NCBI GenBank assembly: GCA_949358305.1
Contig: OX442314.1
Location: 52,087,162-52,151,161, forward strand
Direction of reading: 5' to 3'
From: Strigamia acuminata
Taxonomy: Eukaryota; Arthropoda; Chilopoda; Geophilomorpha; Linotaeniidae
Length of the DNA: 64,000 nt
This document shows, piece after piece, positions 28,801 to 39,803 of this stretch. Made by a program: the position numbers and the translations under genes. Positions within the stretch are counted from its first letter, which is position 1. Every line of letters starts with the position of its first letter. The notes beneath the pieces were generated by a model. That model was not told the DNA's origin. It did no database searches and saw only the letters and a list, made by a program, of their open reading frames with translations.

Positions 28801-31273
28801 TTACTCATAGTTTTGTAAGTGTCTCTAGACGAGTCTATTACTATCTCATTATAAAAGAACATAAAATTTAGAAAACTTTGTGATGCAAGCTCATCGACAA
28901 CGTTTCACATGGAATTATGACTATCTCTTTTATGACTATTTTTAATTATTTTCCCGATATGTGAGGGTTACTGTCTTCTGAATGGGAATATTGTTTTATA
29001 AGTGCTCAGATAATACCTGTGACAGTAATTCGCTTCTTTTCTTTGCTATTTATTTGTTTATTACACACAGTTTGAGATTATTTCTATAAGGTATTGTGCA
29101 GAGCTTAGCCCTGCGTTTGTTCGTACTGCTAATAGAATGTTTTCTATCACTTCTCAACACATTCAACGTCAAACCACCATTCTCAATCGAATAATGTGCT
29201 TACAACACGAAAGTAGTCTGGAAATTGACGATGAATACGAACCAGACAGCTAATACAATAACACCAGCTTCAAACGTTTAACAATGGAGTCAGTGGAGAA
29301 AATGCTGAACAAGAGTGATGATGACATCATTCCTGCGACACCCCAAAAAGTTCAGACCATAAAAAGGAAATTTTAATCTTTTAAAAACTTGTTTGTGGTA
29401 TTGGTTATTCTGACCTGAATTGTAAAACATAGAAATTAATATACAAAAAAAAATACATTTTTCATTACAAATTATCTCTTCATAATAAATAAATAGGCCT
29501 ATAATGTTTCTCCAAAAAGATGCGGCAAAATTCCACAGGTTCCACACCTTCTACCACATGACATTTGTTACATTATTAACCCACAATTAAGGACTTTGTC
29601 CAGAAACAGTAAATATGTAAAAACAGTTCCCCTCCCTCAAGTAAGTGCATGAATGTTGTGTCTTCCCACCACATACTATGCATAACAATACATTAATAGC
29701 ATTGTACCAAGTTGCTAGGCAGTAAGTTGCCTAGCAACATCTTTCAGTATAATAAACAGTCTACTCCAAAATCCCACTTAACCCTTTTTTACCGAGCAGT
29801 CATGGCCGATCTAGGTTCCACATGGCCACTTTTATTTGCGACCACTTTCTTGGAGGTCGCCACAGCTGGAAATTCACAATTAAAACAGGTTCAACTTGTA
29901 AGTACGTAGCATTTTGAACCTATACACCGTAAGTGTCTAACAGATACCCTCTTATTATAAAATATATTATACGGACATTTATTATCCAATTTGCCAATTG
30001 GGAACCTATTCTTCAAGTAAACTGTCGTCATCACCAGTTCCGCCCATAGTTCATTAAAAATTAATAATAATCGGTTCTTGTTTTTTTATTTTTTATTTTA
30101 GGCGCTTCAAGCAAGCACGAGACCAAAAGTCCAGACAGGCGGCAAAGAAAGCTAATGTCGGCCGAAGCGCGGCCATGGCCGGGACCAGTGGCACTCGAGC
30201 CAGGTTTCAGCTTAGGGATCTGAGAGTGACCCTGACCGCTGGCGACCGATGGCAACCTCAGCCTCATTTTTTTTTTAAATATTCGGTTATTTGGTATTTT
30301 TGGTATTCGGTGCAATCCTAGTTTTGACATTTTGCATGCATTTTCTGGCGATTTTAAAGTTTTAAATATAACTTTTTCACAATTTTAATGTTTATAAATG
30401 TATTTTCTTAAAACTACCACATTTTTTATTAACTCCTAAAGGAGACGCCTCCGCCTACACTCCCACCGCCACCTGTCTTGGAATGGCCGGATAATGACTA
30501 TTCTGAGGAAGAATTGGCCTATTTTTGTTTGCCGTGATGGACGATCTAGAGCAGTATTACTAGCAGCAGCTGAATGCACAGCCTGCGCTGCTGTCGCCAC
30601 CACCGCCGCCTCCACCACCGCCACCGTAACCACATTAATGTCACGACTGTACAATTGCACCAAATACTGGTGAGTTTTGTTTAGTTGTTATGTTTTGTTT
30701 TTATTTTCTATATTATTTCAGCATTTGGTTCATTATTATGAATCGTTTGATTCATGATGTTTTGATTGTATGGTTTATTGCTTGTGATAACCAGGGATTT
30801 AGTAAGAAAATAATGTCTGATACTTGCATTATGTCAAGAGCACATTTTGTGACTGCTCGGAGCCTGTTGCTAAAACCGGTCACCCTCCCTCTTGAACATT
30901 CATCTTTATTAGCAATAGATATTAGCACGATGAATCGAAACAGAATCATCCGTAGCAACTTGGAAGTGTCGATGAATTTTCAACAGGGAAATGGATGATC
31001 GAAGATGTTTTCGTTGATGGACTACAACAAACAGCCCGATTGTGCCACTACTGGTTGTTCGGCGGTGTCGCCGGCGATCTCGACGTGCCGGCCGGCAAGC
31101 GAGCCATGGCGCGGAAGCACTTTCAACAGATTTCCTGCTACAAGTATGACTGGTGCTGAAGATGAGGCCATTTTTTGTGTATGTTTCCATGCATTTTTGC
31201 TTTTTACAATTTTCTTTTCTCCACATTTTTCTGGTATTTGTAAATTTTGTCACCTTTTTTTTAACGAGGTGTC
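28801..31273. other. Region without a gene I can identify
   Basis: AT-rich with short ORFs. 30440-30630 holds a CAG/CCG-rich stretch coding a polyproline run. 30960-31150 is open in one frame (a segment ending QQISCYKYDWC) after an acceptor-like TTATTTCAG at 30721, possibly exonic, but no homologue was recognised. Confidence 0.3.
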
Positions 31274-31303
31274 TATTTCCCCCAACGTTGGGGGAAATAA
31301 TAT

Positions 31304-31805
31304 TGTTACGCGGTAGAGCCGTACCGTGTATCGGCTGGCTCTGCTCGCTCTGTTTAGGCATTTAATACAATGAATTCTCACTAGACGGCGCTGTGCACCT
31401 AATTAGATGCACAGACCGTTCAACTTAGTTGATAGGGGGAATAGGAGTTTACTTAGTGAGTTGATTAAGCCAGAGAGCTCAGATCTCTTTTGAGTCTCAA
31501 CCTGTTACCTTCACCTACTACTGCCAGCCGGTTGACGGTCAGGCAGGACTAGGTTTTCTAAACTGAATTGAATTGACAACAGCATCATCCTTATTTAGTT
31601 ATTTATTTGATTTGAATGAATGATTTATATTTTAGGTTAATAAATGAACAAATGTAATAAGAGCTGTTGACCGAACATTTACATTAGTAAATGTCCGACT
31701 TTGAATAATAAAGCCAATAGGCATTTTACATATAAAACCCTGTGTCATTCTTGATCAAATTCATGTCACGTAGGACTAAATCAATCCCCATTTAGCCACG
31801 TAACA
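31304..31805 (+). repeat. E3 5' LTR
   Basis: Starts TGTTACG, ends CGTAACA. 502 bp, identical by eye to 39804-40305; AATAAA signal near 31707. Confidence 0.95.
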
Positions 31806-31807
31806 AC

Positions 31808-31821
31808 TGGTGGAGATGCGG
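31808..31821 (+). other. E3 primer binding site (tRNA-Ala-like)
   Basis: TGGTGGAGATGCGG, two bases after the LTR. Its first 12 bases complement the 3' end of insect tRNA-Ala (GCATCTCCACCA). A related site is at 43513 in the deleted relative. Confidence 0.6.
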
Positions 31822-32349
31822 TCTCGATTGTAGCCCGTTTAGATTTAAAATCCCATTAAAATTGGATTAAAATTGCCAAAATAATTTAATAAAAATCTAG
31901 AAATAATTAGTGAAAATTGCTGATTTTATAGCAATTATCTTGAATGACTCAGAGTTGGTAAAAACAAGTGAAGTCACAGCTTGAATATTTAATGTCATTG
32001 TGTGAAATAATTTGCATTTTGGAAATGAAAATAGAGTTTAATTGTTGATTAGGGATTAATAAATTGATTTACAATTGTTATATTTAGAATAAATAAAATA
32101 TATAGTGTATAAATACTAATTTTGATATTTATTTACAGGAAATTTTGTGAATTTATAGGAATTGAAAAAATTGTTTTGAAATGTTATTGATGGATTATTT
32201 TCTTTGTACTTTTGAGTGTAATATTTATGTATTATATGCTAATAACACTTTAAGTTTTCAGGTAAAGAATTCGTGTTAGTGTAGTCAGTGTTTAGAAAGT
32301 GAATCAGTGCTAGTGAAAGTGATAAAAAGCGCAATATAAAGGCTTTAGT

Positions 32350-33681
32350 GTGGCTAAGCCAATAAAATTGTCGCAGTTCAATACGGATAATCTTCAAGAT
32401 TTGCAAAATTGGGAATTGCCCGAACCGGATTTGAAATTTATCGCTACTAGAAAGAAAAGGAACACTGGATCTGAATCTGACACTGAACCTCAGAAGGAAG
32501 ATAAGGAAGTCCGATCTCAACCTCAATCAATCCTACAGAAGTTGGATTTCGCTACTCCGTTAATAAAATTAATTCCACAAAAAGGTTTAGAAGAAATAAT
32601 AAAGACATTTACACCAGTAAAGACTAAACCAGTTCCAACACCAATTGAACCAAATTTTCCAAAAATGACATCATCACAGACTCCAACGGACGTATTGACC
32701 GACTTACTGAAGAGTTTGGTAGTGCAGAAGCGACCTGTTGTCACTTATGATACAGAAAAGGGCAACATCGACCAATGGCTTGTGGCATATGAAGCTACAA
32801 TAGGAACAGATGATGAGAGAGTAAAACATCTAGCATTAGCCTTAAAGACTGATGGATTGGCATGGTTTGTGGAACAACTAAAGAAGAATCCGACATGGAA
32901 ATGGACGGATTGGAAACCACAGATCGAGAAAAAATTTAGAAGAAGCCAAGAAAATGTTTACAATACTCTCCACTTCATGAAACACAAAGAGGGTACAGCA
33001 GATGCCTTCATGAAGAAAGTCTTGGCCGAATGTGCGTTTATTCTACCAGAAATGACTGAAACTCAGAAAATAAATTATGTTTACCAAGGTTTGAAGCCTG
33101 CAATGCAGAAGATGATGATAACGGTATTTCCATCGACGTTAGAAGAAATGGAACAGAGACTTAAATTGTATGAAAGTCACAAAACAGAAGAACCAGCGGA
33201 TCTACTGCTCACAATGTTCAAAAAAGTTGTAGATGAAAAGGTGAACCCTACGACAACAGGTATACTGTCTGGAACAGGGGGATCCCCAGTAAGCTACGCC
33301 GAGTTATTAGCTGAAAATATCAAATTAAAACAGCAAAAGCTCGTAAGTGAGTCAGTAGAGCCACAACAATTGGTTCCATTATTCATACAAGGCGAGTGGT
33401 ATATTCCAGCATCGCAGCGCGGACAGAACTTTAGAGGTAGATACAACAGAGGTAGACAGCGGTCAAATAGCAGTCCGACAACAACGCGTCCATGTGGATG
33501 TTGGCATCGTTATGGTTGTGAACATAACACATCAGTGCCACAGGAGCAACAATCTCAGGAAAATAGAGGGAACCCAAACAATAGAAGGTGGTTTAAGAAG
33601 AAAAGGACACAAGGGGGTGGTAAAACTAACCCTAATCCTAAGCAGAACCCACAACAAGGTCAACAAGAAGAGGAAAACTAG
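32350..33681 (+). CDS. gag: E3 gag
   Basis: The open frame begins after stops at 32317-32322 and has no ATG for about 300 nt. GTG at 32350 is only the first near-cognate codon; the first ATG is near 32665. Either initiation is non-AUG or the first 105 codons are untranslated. Residues about 130-285 form a capsid-like helical domain (IDQWLVAYEA ... WFVEQLKKNP ... FMKKVLAECAFIL). The C-terminus is basic and Gly/Arg/Asn-rich, with a compact C-x-C-x5-C-x-H cluster (nt 33493-33525) in place of a standard CCHC knuckle. The stop is TAG at 33679-33681. Pol overlaps the last 40 nt in the -1 frame. Confidence 0.85.
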   Translation: MAKPIKLSQFNTDNLQDLQNWELPEPDLKFIATRKKRNTGSESDTEPQKEDKEVRSQPQSILQKLDFATPLIKLIPQKGLEEIIKTFTPVKTKPVPTPIEPNFPKMTSSQTPTDVLTDLLKSLVVQKRPVVTYDTEKGNIDQWLVAYEATIGTDDERVKHLALALKTDGLAWFVEQLKKNPTWKWTDWKPQIEKKFRRSQENVYNTLHFMKHKEGTADAFMKKVLAECAFILPEMTETQKINYVYQGLKPAMQKMMITVFPSTLEEMEQRLKLYESHKTEEPADLLLTMFKKVVDEKVNPTTTGILSGTGGSPVSYAELLAENIKLKQQKLVSESVEPQQLVPLFIQGEWYIPASQRGQNFRGRYNRGRQRSNSSPTTTRPCGCWHRYGCEHNTSVPQEQQSQENRGNPNNRRWFKKKRTQGGGKTNPNPKQNPQQGQQEEEN

Positions 33682-36600
33682 TGGGTCGGCCACAAAGAAG
33701 ATGTCACCATCAACAAGGAAGATGTTGCCATCCAAAGAAGAAAAGAAAAAGTAGAAAAGAAAAGATAATCGTAGTCGAAATGAACATTTCAGAATCTCTA
33801 TTGGAAATTCCAGTAATAGTGAACAACATGGAAGTCAAGGCAGTTATGGACACTGGAGGAAAACGCAACGTTATCAGCGAAGAGCTTGCTGAAGCTTTAC
33901 AGTTGAAGTACCCGCCAAGCCCAAATATACGATTACAAGGGGTAAGCGGAGAACTTGTGACTCCAATAGGAAAAGCCAAGATGAACATTACAATTGGTGA
34001 ATTAACATACAGGATCGAGGTCCTGATTGTTAAAGGATTTCATTATGAACTACTGCTAAGTGACCCATTCATGCTGTTCGCGAAGTGTGTGTTAGACTAC
34101 GACAAACAAAAAATCTTTGTGGGCCGAACTAGTGGAAAGGAAGTGTCATTTCCAATGAATAAAACTTTTGTTGATCAGAATTATGTTGCGAGGGTAATGA
34201 AAAACATCACAATTCCACCAATGCATGAGTGCATTGTTCCCATCTATTTGAATAAAGCAATAACATTGGACATGTTTGTACAACCATTACATAATGTCAC
34301 TGATAGATTTGCTGTGATAGGTTGTAAAACTTTAACAGATTTCAAGAACGGAAAAGGCATCATTCGAGTGGCTAACCCAACCAAGAAGACAGTCTTTCTG
34401 AAGGAGAAGTCAGCAATCGCAAAAGCTTATTATGTGGTTGATGTTGGGGTGTTTGACGAAAAACAGGTACACTGTTTTGACTTTGACTCCTCAATAGCAA
34501 AAGACAAAATGAATAAAGACCAACAAGAGCAAATGCGACAACTTCTTCAAAAGAATCAAGACAGATTTGCTGTTTCTGACAAGGATTTGGGAAGAGTTCA
34601 AGTGTATAAGCATAAAATCGATACTGGAGACCATGACCCAATACATTTGCAACCGTATCGTCGTTCTATGAAGGAAAAAGAAGTCGAAGCAGAGGAAACA
34701 AAGAAATTGCTTGATATGGGAGTGATAAGGGAATCAGAAAGTCCCTGGAGCGCGCCTGTATTGCTAATAAAGAAAAGAGATGGTAAGTGGAGATTTTGTG
34801 TCGACTGGAGACGTTTGAATGCGATAACAAAGAAAATGGTGTACCCATTGCCAAGAATAGATGACACTTTAGATCAGCTGGCAGGTGCACAATTCTTCTC
34901 CATGATGGATCTTATTCAAGGATATTATCAAGTCGAAATAGATGAACAAGATCGCGAAAAAACAGCATTTACCACTTCAAGCGGACATTTTGAGTTTAAC
35001 GTCCTAGGAATGGGATTATGCAATAGTCCAGCGGCTTTTCAAAAGTTAATGAATAAAGTTTTAGGCAACCTCCTAGGCAAAGTTTGTATAGCGTACATTG
35101 ACGACCTTATCATTTTCTCTAAAACATTCGATCAGCATTTGAAAGATCTAGACAATGTTTTCGACAAGCTTAGACAATCTAACTTAAAGGTGAAGTTGAG
35201 CAAGTGCACATTTGGGACAAACACCATTAAGTATTTGGGACATGTCGTGGACTCTGAGGGTATATCACCAGACCCTAGGAACTTGGAATCCGTCGCGAAG
35301 TTTCCAGTTCCTACTAACCTCAAACTTCTTCGAGGATTCATAGGGCTCTGTTCGTATTACAGGAAGTTCATTCCAAGTTTTGCGGACATATCCAAGCCCT
35401 TAGTCAATTTGACGAAGAAGGACGAGAAATTTGATTGGGGCCCACCTCATGACAAGGCCTTCAAAACATTGAGGACCGCCCTTATCACCGTGCCAGTGCT
35501 TGCGCACCCTAATTTTGAAGAACCCTTCATGGTATCGACAGACGCGAGCGCATATGGTCTTGGAGCAGTGTTGAAACAGAAGATAAACAAACAAGAACAT
35601 GTGATAGCTTATGCCAGCAGACTTCTCAGCCAAGCAGAACAGAATTACACAGCCACGGAAAGGGAATGTCTGGCTATTCTGTTTGGAATTGAAAAGTACC
35701 GACCTTATCTGTATGGTAAGAAGTTCCAGATAATTACAGACCATTCGGCACTTCAATGGCTAAAATCAGTCAAAAACCCCAATGGCAGACTAGCTAGATG
35801 GAGCCTACAGCTAGTAGACTTTGATTTCGATGTGATCTACAAGAGCGGAAAAGCGCACAAAGATGCCGACGCCTTGAGTAGGATTCCAGAAGATTTAAGC
35901 GAGGAAGAAAACAAAATAGTTCCCTCACTTTTACTCGAACAGCTCGACCTTCCTGCTGAGCAGCGTAAGGACAAGAAGCTACTGGAATTGATCACCGCAA
36001 TGAATCAAGTAGAGCAACTTCCGAAGAAGAGAAGACGTCCTCTAAAGCAGTTCGTCCTTCTCGATAACGTGTTGTTTAGGAAGAAAAATTCTCTGAATTC
36101 CCTAGACACGGAAGTAAATCTGTTATACGTTCCACAGCATTTGAAAACGGCCGTTCTTGAAGAAATGCATGATGGACTGACGGGTGCTCACTTGGGCCTA
36201 AACAAAACATGGAAGAGAATGAGAACAAGATTCTTCTGGCCCCGGATATATAAAGACGTTAGAAATTACGTACTTTCTTGTCCACATTGCGCGAGCTCGA
36301 AATCAATGACGACAGCGCCAAAAGGTTTAATGCAGCCGTGGTCTACGATATCTAAGCCTTTCGAGAGGATTGGAATCGACACACTGGGAAGTTTTCCGAC
36401 CTCCGACAAGGGCAACAAGTATGTTTTCGTAATGACAGATTATTTGTCGCGGACAGTGATTGCTAGAGCAGCTCCAGCATCAACAGCGTTGGAAGCAGCT
36501 AGAACTCTGCTTTATGAGTTAATGTTGAAGGAAGGCAGTCCGAGAGAAATCCTGAGCGATAGAGGCACAGAATACAGAAACAAAATGGTGGAAGAAGTAT

Positions 36601-37625
36601 CAAATATGTTTAAAGCCCTACATAAAACCACTTCAGGGTACCATCCAAGGACCAATGGCCTCACAGAAAGATTCAATGCGACGTTTGCAAAAATGTTGCA
36701 GATTTATGTTGATAAGGACCAGAGGGACTGGGATGATTTTTTGCCATTTTTGCTTTTCTCGTATAATACCGGTGTGCACGAGACAACAGGATATACACCT
36801 TATTATCTTTTGAAAGGATATGAAGTTGATTTGAACGTGGACGTAAACCTCAACTTACCTCAAAAAGAATTTACCTTGCGAACCTCAAAATTCATCAGAG
36901 AAGCTAGGAAAATAGCAAATGAAAGGTTGGAATGGCAAGGAGAAAAAAGCAGAAAAAGATTCGATCAAGGCCGAGTTCATGTGGAATTTGACCCAGGAGA
37001 ATTAGTATATCTCAAAACACCCAATAGAAAAGTTGGGTTAAGTGAAAAACTCCTGCCACAATTCTCAGGCCCATACGAAATAGTAAGAAGAACCGCGCCA
37101 AATGACTACGAAATTAGAAGTTCAAATGGAAAGAAAACAGATATTGTTAATATTGAACGATTAAAACCGTATAAACCCAGAGAAGAAATTCCAGCGGAGA
37201 TATTAGAAGAATTGACAGCTAAAAAAGTCACATTTGCTGATGAAACTGCAACACAAAGTGAAAAACAACAAGAAATTGAAGAAAACACGTCAATTTCGCC
37301 AATTCCGATCGCTAAAGAACGATTTATTAGCGATGACGATCAAATTTCGTTAAAAACACTCTTTGAACCTGAAGAAAATACAACAAAAGTGTCAAATTTC
37401 CCAATTCCAAGTGAAAAAGAGCGATTAAAAGCGCTCTATGGACCGAAAGAAATTATGGAAAGATGGCAAAACGAAGACGAACGGAAAAACAAAGAAAATC
37501 AATTGCAAAAACCGCCGACAGGTGTCGTTGACGCAGTCGATGACGCGTCGCCGCCTGAAATCGAGAGTTTCCGGTCACGTCGCCTTCGCAAACAGGCTCG
37601 TCGTGACTACAGTGGATTGTGTTAA
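33681..37625 (+). CDS. pol: E3 pol: protease, RT, RNase H, integrase
   Basis: The -1 frame is open from 33642, overlapping gag by 40 nt; the first ATG is 33781. No canonical X_XXY_YYZ heptamer is seen in the overlap; GGAAAACTAG is the nearest candidate slip region. Order: aspartic protease (VMDTGGKRNVIS); reverse transcriptase (FCVDWRRLN, MDLIQGYYQ, active site YIDD); RNase H (STDASAYGLGAVL); integrase with zinc region (HLGLNKTWKRMR ... CPHCASSK) and catalytic D (IDTLGSF), D (SDRGTEY), E (NGLTERFN); and a GPY/F-like module (FSGPYEIVR). The C-terminal 150 residues are charged. No inactivating change found. Confidence 0.93.
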   Translation: MGRPQRRCHHQQGRCCHPKKKRKSRKEKIIVVEMNISESLLEIPVIVNNMEVKAVMDTGGKRNVISEELAEALQLKYPPSPNIRLQGVSGELVTPIGKAKMNITIGELTYRIEVLIVKGFHYELLLSDPFMLFAKCVLDYDKQKIFVGRTSGKEVSFPMNKTFVDQNYVARVMKNITIPPMHECIVPIYLNKAITLDMFVQPLHNVTDRFAVIGCKTLTDFKNGKGIIRVANPTKKTVFLKEKSAIAKAYYVVDVGVFDEKQVHCFDFDSSIAKDKMNKDQQEQMRQLLQKNQDRFAVSDKDLGRVQVYKHKIDTGDHDPIHLQPYRRSMKEKEVEAEETKKLLDMGVIRESESPWSAPVLLIKKRDGKWRFCVDWRRLNAITKKMVYPLPRIDDTLDQLAGAQFFSMMDLIQGYYQVEIDEQDREKTAFTTSSGHFEFNVLGMGLCNSPAAFQKLMNKVLGNLLGKVCIAYIDDLIIFSKTFDQHLKDLDNVFDKLRQSNLKVKLSKCTFGTNTIKYLGHVVDSEGISPDPRNLESVAKFPVPTNLKLLRGFIGLCSYYRKFIPSFADISKPLVNLTKKDEKFDWGPPHDKAFKTLRTALITVPVLAHPNFEEPFMVSTDASAYGLGAVLKQKINKQEHVIAYASRLLSQAEQNYTATERECLAILFGIEKYRPYLYGKKFQIITDHSALQWLKSVKNPNGRLARWSLQLVDFDFDVIYKSGKAHKDADALSRIPEDLSEEENKIVPSLLLEQLDLPAEQRKDKKLLELITAMNQVEQLPKKRRRPLKQFVLLDNVLFRKKNSLNSLDTEVNLLYVPQHLKTAVLEEMHDGLTGAHLGLNKTWKRMRTRFFWPRIYKDVRNYVLSCPHCASSKSMTTAPKGLMQPWSTISKPFERIGIDTLGSFPTSDKGNKYVFVMTDYLSRTVIARAAPASTALEAARTLLYELMLKEGSPREILSDRGTEYRNKMVEEVSNMFKALHKTTSGYHPRTNGLTERFNATFAKMLQIYVDKDQRDWDDFLPFLLFSYNTGVHETTGYTPYYLLKGYEVDLNVDVNLNLPQKEFTLRTSKFIREARKIANERLEWQGEKSRKRFDQGRVHVEFDPGELVYLKTPNRKVGLSEKLLPQFSGPYEIVRRTAPNDYEIRSSNGKKTDIVNIERLKPYKPREEIPAEILEELTAKKVTFADETATQSEKQQEIEENTSISPIPIAKERFISDDDQISLKTLFEPEENTTKVSNFPIPSEKERLKALYGPKEIMERWQNEDERKNKENQLQKPPTGVVDAVDDASPPEIESFRSRRLRKQARRDYSGLC

Positions 37626-37712
37626 GGTTTTCTGAGACGAACCGGGTTTACTGTGTGACTCAAAGAAACCTAAAGCATTAATAACAGCAGCAGTTGATTT
37701 GTGTGTGATTCC

Positions 37713-38010
37713 GTAAGTGAAGAGAGTGAAATTTAGAACGAATTTGGCGAGCAAATAGCTTAAAAACGAAACGAATAACATCGCGAAATGGAAATTTAGG
37801 CTTAAATAATTGTGTTAAAACTTCAAAATGAAATTTTAGTGTGTGCATACATTATCAAGTGACTAATTAGTTAAAAAATTGTTAAATTTAGTGTAAATTA
37901 GTGCAACATGAAATTTTAAATGAAATAACGAATGGAAATTGAAAAATTTTTGTGAAAATTTTGAATTAATGAAGTAATTTATTTTATTTTCTTTTCAAAT
38001 AATATATTAG
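37713..38010 (+). other. Candidate intron upstream of E3 ORF3
   Basis: Strong donor GTAAGTGA at 37713; acceptor TATATTAG at 38009-38010, after a T-rich tract, 7 nt before the ORF3 ATG. A non-coding exon would precede it. Confidence 0.4.
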
Positions 38011-38017
38011 AATCCGA

Positions 38018-39391
38018 ATGGACGAAATGGCAAGCAAATTTGATCGGATGGATGTGCGTAGTGATAGTGACAGCGATGCGGATTCGGTTTGCTCGATGCA
38101 AGTGGGCGATCTTTTGGAACGTCAACTTAAGAAAGGCGATGACTTGGAAATTTATTTAGCAAATAAGCCGAGCACAAGTAAAACTTTGGACGAATTGGTT
38201 AACTGCCCACGCCCGTTTACAGAAGGAAAACAAAAGGCGGAGGAAGACAAAAAGAAATATGCAGGACCATTAACAAAGGGTGAAGAAGGCTTATTGCGTC
38301 GTCGTCGTAAAAATCGACAATTGAAACGAGATAAGAAAGCACAAAAGAAGAAAGTGTTTAATGAGCAATCGAAAAGAATCCGGGAAGAAGAAATGCGTCA
38401 CACCGTTGATCGAAACAAACGCCGATTAAATGATTTGCGAATGGAGCACCGGAATATGGTCAACGCCATTAGAGCCAGGAAATTAAAAGGAGTGATGGGA
38501 TTGCCCGACTATCAGTTGTGGAGAACAGGGGCGAATGCTTTGCTGATCCAGGAGGCGAAAATAAGGAAAAACATTTTAAAAGCCATCGCCTTAGCGAGAA
38601 GAGAGTCCTTCCAGGACCCTAGTGTAGTATTTCCTACTCCTATACGGGTATACCGTGTGGAGTTGGACGCTGCACGACAGGTCCAGGCTCTCGGACTTGC
38701 ATTAGACTATAGTAATGCGCCAAAATATGACTTAGCATTCGACGCCGTAGGTTGTCCGCCGATTAAAGTCATGAACTATCAGATGGCAGCATTAGGCGAC
38801 CTAACGCCGGGACGACAGAGCTGGACGTATGACAGCGTCGTTGATCATTACCTCCAACTGTTAGAAGAGCGATATCCCATATTGGCACCAATTCAATCTG
38901 AGTGGGTCTTCAAAATGGTGGACCCAGCTAAACGAAAGGAAGCGATCTATTGGCTAATGAAGAGACTTCCAAGTGCTCAAAAGAAGATTTGGGTGTTTCC
39001 AGTTCCTATTGAAGAGCATTGGCAGCTTTTCATAGTGGATTGGCGGAAAAAGCCAACCCAATACGTGCTTTATGACCCAAGTGGACCAATAGAGCGCACA
39101 TATCCAAAGTGGGAATCTTTAAGATACTCGTTGATGGATGCAGGAGTAAAGTTTCCAAACAAATTCATACGTTGGGACCCGCCACGTATGCACCAATTGG
39201 ATAATGACAGCTGTGGCCCAACCATACTCTACTTCGTTAGAAGATACGTTGAAGACCGGGACTTAATGCAGTTTGGGGAGCCGTGTGAGTTACGCTTACG
39301 ATTTGTGTATGAGATTGCAAATCGTGAAATTCTCCCATTCGAGTTGATCAAAGAAGAGGATAAGAAGGATCAAGCGGAAGGAGGAGAGTGA
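38018..39391 (+). CDS. E3 ORF3: Ulp1-like (C48) cysteine protease
   Basis: 457 codons with a proper ATG (GAATGGACG), 7 nt after a 3' splice site. Residues 1-60 are acidic; 85-150 are strongly basic and coiled-coil-like (RRRRKNRQLKRDKKAQKKK). The C-terminal part (about 265-430) is a Ulp1/SENP-type domain. Expected catalytic residues: His334 (EEHWQLFIVDW), Asp353 (YDPSG), Gln393 and Cys399 (QLDNDSCGP), with the family's Gln-x5-Cys spacing. Such proteases remove SUMO or related modifiers or cleave viral polyproteins (adenain). Here it sits downstream of pol in the env position. Its role could be processing of Gag, deSUMOylation, or host interference; the sequence does not decide. A deleted relative (43513-44160) keeps part of the same ORF. 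Confidence 0.85.
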   Translation: MDEMASKFDRMDVRSDSDSDADSVCSMQVGDLLERQLKKGDDLEIYLANKPSTSKTLDELVNCPRPFTEGKQKAEEDKKKYAGPLTKGEEGLLRRRRKNRQLKRDKKAQKKKVFNEQSKRIREEEMRHTVDRNKRRLNDLRMEHRNMVNAIRARKLKGVMGLPDYQLWRTGANALLIQEAKIRKNILKAIALARRESFQDPSVVFPTPIRVYRVELDAARQVQALGLALDYSNAPKYDLAFDAVGCPPIKVMNYQMAALGDLTPGRQSWTYDSVVDHYLQLLEERYPILAPIQSEWVFKMVDPAKRKEAIYWLMKRLPSAQKKIWVFPVPIEEHWQLFIVDWRKKPTQYVLYDPSGPIERTYPKWESLRYSLMDAGVKFPNKFIRWDPPRMHQLDNDSCGPTILYFVRRYVEDRDLMQFGEPCELRLRFVYEIANREILPFELIKEEDKKDQAEGGE

Positions 39392-39803
39392 AGTGAACTT
39401 TAACTTCTTTAAGTGAATAAGTGTAAAATCAACACGAACTTTGAACATTTTTTTTTGTGTGTGTGTTTTTTTTTTATTTTATAGAAAATTGAAAACTGAA
39501 AAAAAGTAATATAAAACAAAGAAAAACCAAAAAGTGTTATCATTGATGAAAAGTGTTAATTTTATTTAATTTTAAACTTTGAATATTATTTCCAATGTAA
39601 AAGTGTAATAAAAAGTGACTATGACATTTATAAACATTGAAAAGTGAGTTATATGATATTTTTGTAAAAATAAGGATGATGAAAAGAGATTCTCAAAATT
39701 GTAAAATTGAGTTTATGATTTGAATTTTTTAATGTGAAAGGAGATGCGTTAGTTAGAACAATTCATTGTTTTTCGAGAGACCGAAAAAATTAAAGGGGGG
39801 GGC
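39392..39803 (+). other. E3 3' untranslated region with polypurine tract
   Basis: AT-rich, no gene. It ends AAAGGGGGGGGC directly before the 3' LTR. Confidence 0.6.

Noticed and set aside
29804-29909. Short ORF starting ATGGCCGATC as a gene
   Set aside because: Only about 35 codons, no recognisable domain, and no neighbouring exon to join.
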